Of a stretch of DNA of 64,000 bases, positions 35,746 to 43,137 are shown in pieces. Positions within the stretch are counted from its first letter, which is position 1, and the number at the start of each line of letters is the position of its first letter. Where the stretch lies: NCBI GenBank assembly GCA_020723325.1, contig DYJD01000005.1:124001-188000 (forward strand), read 5' to 3'. The notes below the pieces were generated by a model that saw only the letters and a program-made list of their open reading frames with translations, did not search any database and was not told the DNA's origin. Origin of the DNA: Desulfosudis oleivorans. Its GTDB lineage: Bacteria > Desulfobacterota > Desulfobacteria > Desulfobacterales > SURF-7. A program made the position numbers and the translations under genes.

Positions 35746-37020
35746 TTACCTAATGCCCTTACCTTCAAAGACTTTTAACATGTCTTCATCGGTAAAGCAA
35801 CGCTCGCTTGCATCCGGATTAGAGGCATCGTCTTCCATCTGCCGGCGGTCATAGGACGGGTCCAGGACCTGGTTGTAATATTCATGCTGAATGAGCAGGT
35901 TCATGATTTCGGTGGTGCCGGTCCAGATCATGCCCAGGCGCATGTCCCGCAAGGCGCGCTCAATGGGATAGACATCCGTGTAACCGATCCCGCCCATGAT
36001 CTGCATGGAATTGTTGACGATGTCCCAGGCCGCTTCAGTGGCAAAACGTTTGGCCTCGCTTACCAGCCGTCTGACATTGGGGTAGTTTTCGTCCACGGCG
36101 CGGGCCGCCATGTACGTCAAGGCCCGGGCAGCATCCAGTTGAGTGATGGAATCCGCCACCTTGAAACTGACGGCCTGGTATTTGCGGATCTCCTTGCCGA
36201 AGGTGCGCCGCCGGTTGGAATAGCGCACGGCCAGATCCAGGGCAGCCCAGACCCCCAGGGTGCCGGCCGCGGAAGTCAAACGTTCCGGAATCATCATTTG
36301 ATGAAAGCACAAGGCGCCGCCGTGCAATTCACCCACCAGGTTTTCCTTGGGCACCTTGACATCCCGGAACACCAAGCGGCCGGTACCGCCGCCCCGGCAG
36401 CCCAGCAGGCCGTAAAGATATTCGGTTTCCACGCCGGGTCCGCGCTCCACGATGAACAGGCTGAGGCGTTGATATTTGTGGGCCTTTTCATCAAAATTGG
36501 TGCGGCAATACACCAGGAAAAAGTCGGCGCCCTCAGCCCCCACCACAAAGCGCTTCATGCCGTTGAGTATGAAATGATCGCCGCGCTGCTCGGCCCGGGT
36601 CATGGCGCCGAAGAAATCCGATCCGCCCCGGGGCTCGGTGAGGGCTTCGGCCGCCACCAGCTTGCCTTGGATATAGGGCTTGAGATATTTTTGCTTTTGT
36701 TCTTCGGTGCCGAACATGTTCAGGGCTTCCCCCACAATGGAAGGCATGACAAAGGCGCAACCCAGGGCACACCCCAGGCAACTGATTTCTTCCGTGGCCG
36801 CCACTTCCGCCACCCAGCTCATTTCCCGGCCGCCGTATTTTTTCGGAAAGCGGATGCCGCGCAGGTTCAGGGCCGCCAGCTTTTCCACGAACTCGCGTGG
36901 GTAAACGATCTCGTCCTTGTCCATTTTCCGCAGAAAATCGCTGCTGATTTCCTCGCGTACGAATTTGCGGACCTGTTGTTTCAATTCCCGTTCTGCGGGT
37001 GATAATAAGAAATCATACAT
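35746..37020 (-). CDS. Acyl-CoA dehydrogenase
   Basis: 424 residues from ATG 37020, which follows AGGAGGC. The acyl-CoA dehydrogenase fold is complete: an N-terminal helical domain (ERELKQQVRKFVREEI), a middle beta domain with the FAD signature TEPRGGSDFFGAM, and a C-terminal domain with YSNRRRTFGKEIRKYQAVSF and the flavin-contacting QIMGGIGYTDVYPIERALRD. It introduces the 2,3 double bond into an acyl-CoA, passing electrons to ETF. It is transcribed with the tetR gene from a recognisable promoter at 37079-37107. Chain-length preference cannot be read with confidence. Confidence 0.96.
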   Translation of the reverse strand: MYDFLLSPAERELKQQVRKFVREEISSDFLRKMDKDEIVYPREFVEKLAALNLRGIRFPKKYGGREMSWVAEVAATEEISCLGCALGCAFVMPSIVGEALNMFGTEEQKQKYLKPYIQGKLVAAEALTEPRGGSDFFGAMTRAEQRGDHFILNGMKRFVVGAEGADFFLVYCRTNFDEKAHKYQRLSLFIVERGPGVETEYLYGLLGCRGGGTGRLVFRDVKVPKENLVGELHGGALCFHQMMIPERLTSAAGTLGVWAALDLAVRYSNRRRTFGKEIRKYQAVSFKVADSITQLDAARALTYMAARAVDENYPNVRRLVSEAKRFATEAAWDIVNNSMQIMGGIGYTDVYPIERALRDMRLGMIWTGTTEIMNLLIQHEYYNQVLDPSYDRRQMEDDASNPDASERCFTDEDMLKVFEGKGIR

Positions 37021-37061
37021 GGCTGCCTCCTGATATGTGGGTTTTGGGGTAATGAAAAACC

Positions 37062-37107
37062 AAATATGAACGATGCTCAAAATATTGAACATTGCTCAAT
37101 TTGTCAA
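37062..37107 (-). promoter_or_regulatory. Promoter with tandem operators for the acyl-CoA dehydrogenase/tetR operon
   Basis: On the minus strand, TTGACA (complement of 37102-37107) and TATTTT (complement of 37079-37084) are spaced by exactly 17 bases. Two 19-bp repeats, 37062-37080 and 37081-37099 (AAATATGAACGATGCTCAA and AATATTGAACATTGCTCAA, 15 of 19 identical), cover the spacer, the -10 and the start region. Each has TGAAC/GCTCA dyad symmetry. This is a textbook layout for repression by the TetR protein of the operon. Confidence 0.72.
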
Positions 37108-37123
37108 GTCAAAACAACACAGA

Positions 37124-37199
37124 CCTTGATCATCGTTGCGGCCATCCTCCATTGTGGGAGCAGCTTCCAGCCGCGATAAGGCCGGAACGATGACCAAGG
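37124..37199. repeat. REP/MITE-like 76-bp palindromic element, copy A
   Basis: Terminal inverted repeats CCTTGATCATCGTT and AACGATGACCAAGG (13 of 14 matching) bracket a core containing GTGGGAGCAGCTTCCAGCCG, itself a dyad. A close relative lies in reverse orientation at 51450-51526, and a partial copy at 47778-47822. No transposase is encoded. It sits between the acyl-CoA dehydrogenase promoter and the radical SAM gene. Confidence 0.75.
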
Positions 37200-37228
37200 C
37201 CACAACACACCGGATTTCCCGCTTGAAA

Positions 37229-39133
37229 TCAATCAGCCGGGAGAGTTTTCAGCACGTATTGATCCGCCATGGTCAATTCCAGCCATCTTTGCTGATGCTT
37301 TGTCCTGGCAAAGCAAACCGGCGGCAGATCCGGAGCAATGGGCGCCATGGAATTCTGCCAAGCGGCTATGGTTTGGGAAGGCCCGTCGCTGTCCATCAGG
37401 ATGCCGTCCAGGTGATCAAAGGCTTTCAACTCCTTCTGATCCGGCAGTTGGGGCCTCTGCCACCAGAAGATTTGGCGCTGCATTTCTTCTTGAAAGCAGG
37501 CCGAGCTGTTTACGGACAGGAGGGTGAAAAGCACGGCGCGATTGCCCGGATCAGGGTACAGAAAGCGCAGGTCATTATCCAGGTAATGGGGCAGGGCGAG
37601 TTGCACAGACCTGAGCAATGCGGCCGGACGCGGCAAAACAGCGGGTTCGATGAAAACCAGTTCAAATGGTGTAAAGGGATTGGCGCTGGTAAGGATTTCA
37701 AGGGCGCCACCGATCAGGGACGGATCTTCCATATCCGCCGGGATTAAAATCTGGTAGGGATTTGTCAAGACCCCGGCAGTTTCGGCCAGTTCGGATAGAT
37801 TGCGCCGCGGGTGGAGGAACAGCCGGTAAAGATATTTTCGGTCCCCCAGGCAAACCCATTGATCACTGAAACGGACTTGATCCGTGGCGGAATTCCGCAG
37901 GCAGATATTCAGATGGGGAACCGGGAACAAAGCCGTATCCAACTGTGCTTCGGCTTTTTCAAAGGCCAGCATAATATCCTCGCTGGAAAAAGTCGGCGTA
38001 CTTACCACCGTGTAGGGCGGCGCGGGAGTAAATGCAAGTCCCAGTTTCCTACTGTTTTGCCGGAAGTCCGTGCCTGGAAGGAGCGATAAGGGAAAAATCT
38101 GGACATCATCATAGAGCTCATGCTGCTGCACAAAGTCCAGGGAACGCTGAAAACCTTGGGGTGTATCCCCGGGTAAGCCTACAATCAAATCAATGCGCGG
38201 AACAATGCCCCTTTCCTTTAACAGCCGGACACCTTCAAGAAAACGTTTGGGATCGGTTGCCCGTTGCATGATCTCCAGGGCCGCAGGCGTGATGGTCTGA
38301 AGGCCGATTTCAAAGCTGGTAAAACCGGCAGCACTGAACAGCTCCGTCAGGCTAGCGTCTATGGCCTCGGCTCGGATTTCGGCGCTGAGGGCGAGCGCCC
38401 GGTCTGGGTTCAGCCCGGCGATTTCCCGCAGAAGTTTTTTAAGTCCAGGCCGGATGTTCAACGATGGGTCCACCAGGGAAAGTTCTCCGATTCCGTGGGC
38501 AAGGGTCCATTGCACGATTTCCAACACCTTTTCATCGCGCACAAAAACCGGTTTGTGATTGGATTTGTTATAGTAGCAGAAACCGCAGCGATAGGGGCAG
38601 CCGCGCTGACTTTCAAAATAAACCATATTGTCGATGCCCGGTTCCAGCAGATCCAGAAGATAGGGACTGGATGCGGATTGAAAAACGGCATGGGCCGGTG
38701 GGATGCCGTGGTTATGCGCTGTTTTTTTCAAGGGGCCGAGGATTTCCTGCCAGGCGTTTTCCCCAGGTCCGAAAACCAGTTGATCCACGGTGTTGTTGAT
38801 GATCCTCGGATTATCCGGCGTAACCTCCGGCCCGCCAAAGACAATGCGGGGATTATAGGCTTGTTTCAATTTTTCCGCCACGTACAGGCTGCGATCCAGA
38901 TTCCAGTTGAATATTGAAAAGCCGATCACATCCGGCTGCCTTACAAGAATCGTGCGGATCAGGGCCGCATCCCCCAGATAGGAAACCAGGCTCTCGGGCA
39001 GAAGATCGATGCGGACATCGGCGAGAAAAGCACCAGCCTGTTTCAGGCATGCGGCTGCCAATGGGATATTGCCGGTCTTTAGGCCGTAGTTGAGCTGGGG
39101 AATGGGTAGTTGAGTAAGAAGTATGTGGCTCAT
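37229..39133 (-). CDS. B12-binding-domain radical SAM protein
   Basis: 634 residues. The N-terminal 150 residues have a cobalamin-binding-like Rossmann fold (LAAACLKQAGAFLADVRID, PDVIGFSIFNWNLDRSLYVA, RIVFGGPEVTPDNP). The radical SAM core follows with CxxxCxxC in QRGCPYRCGFCYYNK (about residues 174-187), then SAEIRAEAID, FEIGLQTITPAALEIMQRAT and RIDLIVGLPGDTPQGFQRSL. It resembles uncharacterised B12-radical SAM proteins (DUF4080-like). Many such enzymes methylate or rearrange unactivated carbon. The histidine that would hold cobalamin in a DxHxxG motif is not evident, so B12 binding is uncertain. It is a single gene with a weak ribosome site. Confidence 0.88.
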   Translation of the reverse strand: MSHILLTQLPIPQLNYGLKTGNIPLAAACLKQAGAFLADVRIDLLPESLVSYLGDAALIRTILVRQPDVIGFSIFNWNLDRSLYVAEKLKQAYNPRIVFGGPEVTPDNPRIINNTVDQLVFGPGENAWQEILGPLKKTAHNHGIPPAHAVFQSASSPYLLDLLEPGIDNMVYFESQRGCPYRCGFCYYNKSNHKPVFVRDEKVLEIVQWTLAHGIGELSLVDPSLNIRPGLKKLLREIAGLNPDRALALSAEIRAEAIDASLTELFSAAGFTSFEIGLQTITPAALEIMQRATDPKRFLEGVRLLKERGIVPRIDLIVGLPGDTPQGFQRSLDFVQQHELYDDVQIFPLSLLPGTDFRQNSRKLGLAFTPAPPYTVVSTPTFSSEDIMLAFEKAEAQLDTALFPVPHLNICLRNSATDQVRFSDQWVCLGDRKYLYRLFLHPRRNLSELAETAGVLTNPYQILIPADMEDPSLIGGALEILTSANPFTPFELVFIEPAVLPRPAALLRSVQLALPHYLDNDLRFLYPDPGNRAVLFTLLSVNSSACFQEEMQRQIFWWQRPQLPDQKELKAFDHLDGILMDSDGPSQTIAAWQNSMAPIAPDLPPVCFARTKHQQRWLELTMADQYVLKTLPAD

Positions 39134-39357
39134 ATCATGAAATCATAAGTTATTCATATTGTCTGATTGAAAACCCATGCCCTATTGCCAATTGCAATGG
39201 AGTTCGATAAAATCGCCCTTGAAATACCGGGGATTGGAAATACAAGGCCATTCGGTTCTTCGGTTTTCGTTCTGATCAAACTGCTTTGCGTCCATGATGT
39301 CAACTCAAAAAAACAAGGAAACCCAAGCCAAGGGAGTGCTTCTCAAAGGATTCGACC

Positions 39358-41616
39358 ATGAAAAAATATTGTTACCGCGGATTCTGGTTTCCATTGGTTT
39401 TATTGTGGAGCCTGATGGCGGGCCATACGGCGACACCATCCACCCATGACCATGGGGAAAAAAGCCCGGATATCAGCCTTGCTCAAACAGTGCAGCATGC
39501 CCAAGGACAAGTTGCGGAATTTTCTTCGTACCTTGCCCGCCTGGATGGGGCCTTTGCCGGAATCAATCACCGTCTGAAGGGATTCATAGCGAACATCCCG
39601 GCCATACCCGGCCATCTGCAGGCTGCCTATGCAAGCCTGACGGAAGACAGCGCGGGCTTCCGGATCATCGCCCTGCTGTCTCTTTCCATCGCCGCCATTG
39701 TATTCGGCTTCGCTATTGAAGCCATCGCCCGCAACGTCACCGGCAATTTCCGCCGGCATCTTACAATTTCATCCCAACTGAATGGGCTGCAAAAACTGGG
39801 CGGGCTGGTGTTGCGATTTCTCCTCGATCTCATGGGCGTGACACTGTTTGCCGGTTCCAGTTTGCTTTGCTTCTTATTGATTCCCGGCTATCAATCAGCC
39901 TTTGCTCGGCATGTCTTTCTATGTATTTGGGTGCCGGTGCTGCTGGCCCGGACAGCCGCCGCTTTTGCCCTGGTCTTATTCGCGCCGGATCAACCCGCCC
40001 TGCGTCTATTGCAGTTGCCAGATCGGACGGCTGTCTATTTGCATGGCCGTACCATCTGGCTGACAGCCTATATGGCCGTGACCTATAGCTGTTATGCCGA
40101 GCTGAATCATTTGAATATACCACGGTATACAGTGGAATTTTTCGGATTTGTTTTCGGCAGCGGTCTGGTAGCCATGATCGTGGTGCTGATCGGGAGACAC
40201 CGCGAGAGCATCACGTCCTTCTTGTTCGGGGATAGGCAGGCTGCCGGAACACCTTTGGAATGGTTGCACGACCAGATTGCGGCCACCTGGCATTGGCTGG
40301 CCTTTGGTTATCTTTTTCTGGTCTGGCTGTTGTGGAGCCACCATCTGATCATCAGTGAAACCCATGCCCGGTCGGCCTTTCTGATCAGTCTGCTGATCGG
40401 TCCCATTTTCTTGATCCTGGACCAGACCGGCCAATGGCTGATCAAAACCGCCGTGGGCAGATTCAAGGACGACCATGGTCAAACCTGCGGTGATGATCCC
40501 ACACAGGATGCCGGCCGGAATCGTTACATGGCCGCAGCAAGCCGGGTGGTCCGCTGGCTCCTGGCCCTGGCATTGATCTTCTGGTTGTGCGATCTGTGGG
40601 ATTTCAGGATTCCCTTTGGCGAGGCCATAGTCCGGGGGGCTTTCACCATTTTCGTTACTTTGTTTCTGGCCCATATCCTCTGGATGGCTACTGAAAAATT
40701 CATCAATACGCGCTTGCTGAAAAGTCTGCCCCCGGAACCGCTCGAAACAGATCACGGCAGCGACGAATGGGGCCTTGCCGCAGCCGCCGATCGCCGTTAC
40801 ACGCTGCTGCCCATGCTGAAAAAATTTCTAGGCTCCGTGATCATCGTCATTACCACGTTGATCGTGTTGTCCGCCCTTGGAGTTGATATCGGACCGCTCA
40901 TGGCCGGCGCCGGTGTGATCGGCCTGGCCATCGGCTTCGGCGCTCAGAAACTGGTGCATGATGTGCTTTCCGGAATTTTCTTCTTGCTGGATGATGCTTT
41001 TCGCATTGGTGAATATATTGAAGCCGGCAAGGCCTCAGGAGTAGTGGAAGCCATCACGCTGCGCAACATCAAGCTGCGACACCATCGCGGCATGCTGCAG
41101 ATCATCCCCTATAGTGATTTAGGTCCTGTAACCAACTACATGCGCGGCGGCATTGTGGTGAAATTCAATATTGAACTTCCCTACGGCACGGATACCGATA
41201 AAGTAAGGAAAATCGTCAAAAAAGTCGGTCAGGCCATGCTGGAAGACAGGGAATTGGGGCCTGATTTTATCAAGCCATTAAAATCACAGGGTATTCGAAG
41301 TGTGGGGGATTCGGTTATGACCTTCCGGGTGAAGTTCACGGCCAAACCCGGCAGGCATTTTATCATCCGCCGGGAAGCCTTCCGGCTCATCACCGAAGCC
41401 CTGGCCCGGCAAGGCATTTACTATGCCCATCGCAAAGTGATCGTGGACCTGCCGGAGAGTTTGAAAGACGCAGAAACTTTCCGCAACCTGCCGGAAGCTG
41501 CGGAAAACGACGCTCCGGTGATTTCCCATCAGGCGGTTGCCGCCGCCGGTGCCGCAGCCGCCCGGGCAGTCATCAACCGAGCAGATCAAGCCGGCGCAAA
41601 AACGTTAAATGAGTGA
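39358..41616 (+). CDS. Large mechanosensitive ion channel of the MscS family
   Basis: 752 residues from ATG 39358, preceded by AAAGGATT. A signal-peptide-like start (WFPLVLLWSLMAG) and a short periplasmic helical segment precede about eight to ten membrane helices. The MscS core follows: a glycine/alanine-rich pore helix (VIGLAIGFGAQKLVHDVLSG), the beta domain (YIEAGKASGVVEAITLRNIK, QIIPYSDLGPVTNYMR) and the cytoplasmic vestibule (FNIELPYGTDTDKVRKIVKK). It opens under membrane tension to release solutes during osmotic downshock. The extra N-terminal helices place it with the large YbiO/MscK-like members. It is convergent with the beta-oxidation operon, with a shared terminator between them. 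Confidence 0.94.
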   Translation: MKKYCYRGFWFPLVLLWSLMAGHTATPSTHDHGEKSPDISLAQTVQHAQGQVAEFSSYLARLDGAFAGINHRLKGFIANIPAIPGHLQAAYASLTEDSAGFRIIALLSLSIAAIVFGFAIEAIARNVTGNFRRHLTISSQLNGLQKLGGLVLRFLLDLMGVTLFAGSSLLCFLLIPGYQSAFARHVFLCIWVPVLLARTAAAFALVLFAPDQPALRLLQLPDRTAVYLHGRTIWLTAYMAVTYSCYAELNHLNIPRYTVEFFGFVFGSGLVAMIVVLIGRHRESITSFLFGDRQAAGTPLEWLHDQIAATWHWLAFGYLFLVWLLWSHHLIISETHARSAFLISLLIGPIFLILDQTGQWLIKTAVGRFKDDHGQTCGDDPTQDAGRNRYMAAASRVVRWLLALALIFWLCDLWDFRIPFGEAIVRGAFTIFVTLFLAHILWMATEKFINTRLLKSLPPEPLETDHGSDEWGLAAAADRRYTLLPMLKKFLGSVIIVITTLIVLSALGVDIGPLMAGAGVIGLAIGFGAQKLVHDVLSGIFFLLDDAFRIGEYIEAGKASGVVEAITLRNIKLRHHRGMLQIIPYSDLGPVTNYMRGGIVVKFNIELPYGTDTDKVRKIVKKVGQAMLEDRELGPDFIKPLKSQGIRSVGDSVMTFRVKFTAKPGRHFIIRREAFRLITEALARQGIYYAHRKVIVDLPESLKDAETFRNLPEAAENDAPVISHQAVAAAGAAAARAVINRADQAGAKTLNE

Positions 41617-41701
41617 CATGGCCACTGTCTTATAAATATTTTTACCTTCAGACTTTAGAGACTTGGAAAAGTCCAATTTTCCGTTTTTTCGTGTCCGCGT
41701 T

Positions 41702-41830
41702 CGTGCTCTTGCTCGTAATCGTAATCGAATCGAACGACAGAGTTTGAATAGCACATTAGCAGACGATTATGAGTACGATTACGAGTAGGAGTAAGAGTAA
41801 GAGCAAGAGCAAGAAAAAGAGCAAGAAAAA
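41702..41830. repeat. Inverted pair of hexameric arrays
   Basis: Left array 41702-41736 (units such as GCTCTT, GCTCGT, AATCGT, AATCGA) faces right array 41763-41830 (GATTAT, GAGTAC, GATTAC, GAGTAG, GAGTAA, GAGCAA, GAAAAA). The two are imperfect reverse complements with a six-base period. This fills the gap 41617-41830 after the mscS stop. It is the A/T-richer relative of the TCGNNN arrays at 47553, 51576 and 53352. Confidence 0.75.
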
Positions 41831-41862
41831 GAGGGGAAGCCCTGGGGCTTCCCCTCTTTTTT
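41831..41862. terminator. Bidirectional rho-independent terminator
   Basis: Perfect 12-bp stem GAGGGGAAGCCC (41831-41842) with GGGCTTCCCCTC (41845-41856), then TTTTTT on the plus strand; the minus strand also has a T-run after the stem. It separates the convergent mscS gene and the thiolase/FadN operon and should serve both. Confidence 0.92.
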
Positions 41863-41902
41863 ATTGCAAAGAAAAAACGCTGGTCTTTGTGCTATCTTCA
41901 GC

Positions 41903-43108
41903 CTAGTCGCACAGCTCGAAAATGGCTGCCGCGCCCATGCCGCCGCCGATGCACATGGACTCCACGCCGTATTTGGCGCCGCGTTCGCGCATGCCGTTCA
42001 CCAGTTGCGCGCACAGCTTGGCACCGGTGCATCCCAGGGGATGGCCCAGGGCGATGGCGCCGCCGTTCACGTTGACAATGCGCTTGTCGCTGTCGGCGCT
42101 CCACAGCTCTTTCTTGTCATAGATACCGAGCTGCTGCATGCTGTAAATCACCTGGGAAGCAAAGGCTTCGTTGAGTTCGAACAGACCGATGTCTTCCACT
42201 TTCAGACCGGCCATCTTCAAGGCCTTGGGAACCGCATAAGCCGGTCCCACGCCCATTTCATCCGCCCGGCAACCGGCCACGGTATAGCATTTCACCTTGG
42301 CAATGGGTTTGACGCCGAACTTCTTCACGGCGGCTTCGCTCATGATCAGGGTGGCGGCGGCGCCGTCGGTTGTCTGGGAGGAGTTGCCGGCGGTTACCGA
42401 GCCCATGGCGGCAAAAACCGGCCGCAATTTGGTCAGGCCTTCCATGGTGGTTTCGCGGATACCGTCATCAAATGTCTGGACAAAGGTCTCTTTTACCCAG
42501 CGGCCGTTTTTCTCAACATATCTGGCGGCAGTGGTGGGCACGATTTCCTTGAACAGATTTTTGGCCTTGGCATTGCCGGCCTTTGCCTGTGAATGGAAAG
42601 CAAATTCATCCTGCATGGCCCGGGTGATCTTGTAGCGGTTGGCCACGTTTTCCGCGGTGACACCCATGGACATGTAAACATCCGGGTTTTCCTTGGCCCA
42701 ATCCGGATGAGGCCGGGGCATGTTGCCGCCCATGGGCACGATGGACATGGATTCCAGGCCGCCGCCGATGGCCACTTCGCACCAGCCGGCCTTGATGCGC
42801 ATGGCCTGCAGGGCGATGGCTTCCAGACCCGAGGAGCAGAAACGGTTGACCACCGCGCCGCAGGTGTCATCCGGGAAACCGGCCATCTGGGCCACAATGC
42901 GGCCCACGTTCAGGCCTTGTTCGGCTTCCGGAAAAGCGCAGCCGATGAGGATATCTTCCACATCCTTTTTTCCCACGCCCGGGGTTTGTTCGATAACGGC
43001 GGAAAGTACGGTCTTGAGCAGATCTTCCGGCCTGGTCTGGGCAAAAGCCCCTTTTCCCCTTCTGCATCCGGGGGTTCTAAGCGATGTAACAATATATGCT
43101 TCAGTCAT
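41903..43108 (-). CDS. Acetyl-CoA acyltransferase (degradative thiolase, FadA-like)
   Basis: 401 residues; ATG 43108 follows AGGAGGAACGA. All thiolase catalytic elements are present: nucleophile Cys91 in NRFCSSGLEAIALQ, NEAF in FELNEAFASQ, His in GGAIALGHPLGCTGAK and the second cysteine in ESMCIGGGMGAA. It performs the last step of fatty acid beta-oxidation, releasing acetyl-CoA. It lies 29 bases after the FadN-like gene and is clearly co-transcribed. It differs from the SCP2-type thiolase at 657-1838, which lacks the second cysteine, so the two serve different pathways. Confidence 0.97.
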   Translation of the reverse strand: MTEAYIVTSLRTPGCRRGKGAFAQTRPEDLLKTVLSAVIEQTPGVGKKDVEDILIGCAFPEAEQGLNVGRIVAQMAGFPDDTCGAVVNRFCSSGLEAIALQAMRIKAGWCEVAIGGGLESMSIVPMGGNMPRPHPDWAKENPDVYMSMGVTAENVANRYKITRAMQDEFAFHSQAKAGNAKAKNLFKEIVPTTAARYVEKNGRWVKETFVQTFDDGIRETTMEGLTKLRPVFAAMGSVTAGNSSQTTDGAAATLIMSEAAVKKFGVKPIAKVKCYTVAGCRADEMGVGPAYAVPKALKMAGLKVEDIGLFELNEAFASQVIYSMQQLGIYDKKELWSADSDKRIVNVNGGAIALGHPLGCTGAKLCAQLVNGMRERGAKYGVESMCIGGGMGAAAIFELCD

Positions 43109-43137
43109 GAGTCGTTCCTCCTAAATAAACGGTTTGC

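Noticed and set aside
39167-39357. 64-codon frame before the mscS-like gene
   Set aside because: No ribosome site, no family features, and it overlaps the true mscS ribosome site region.
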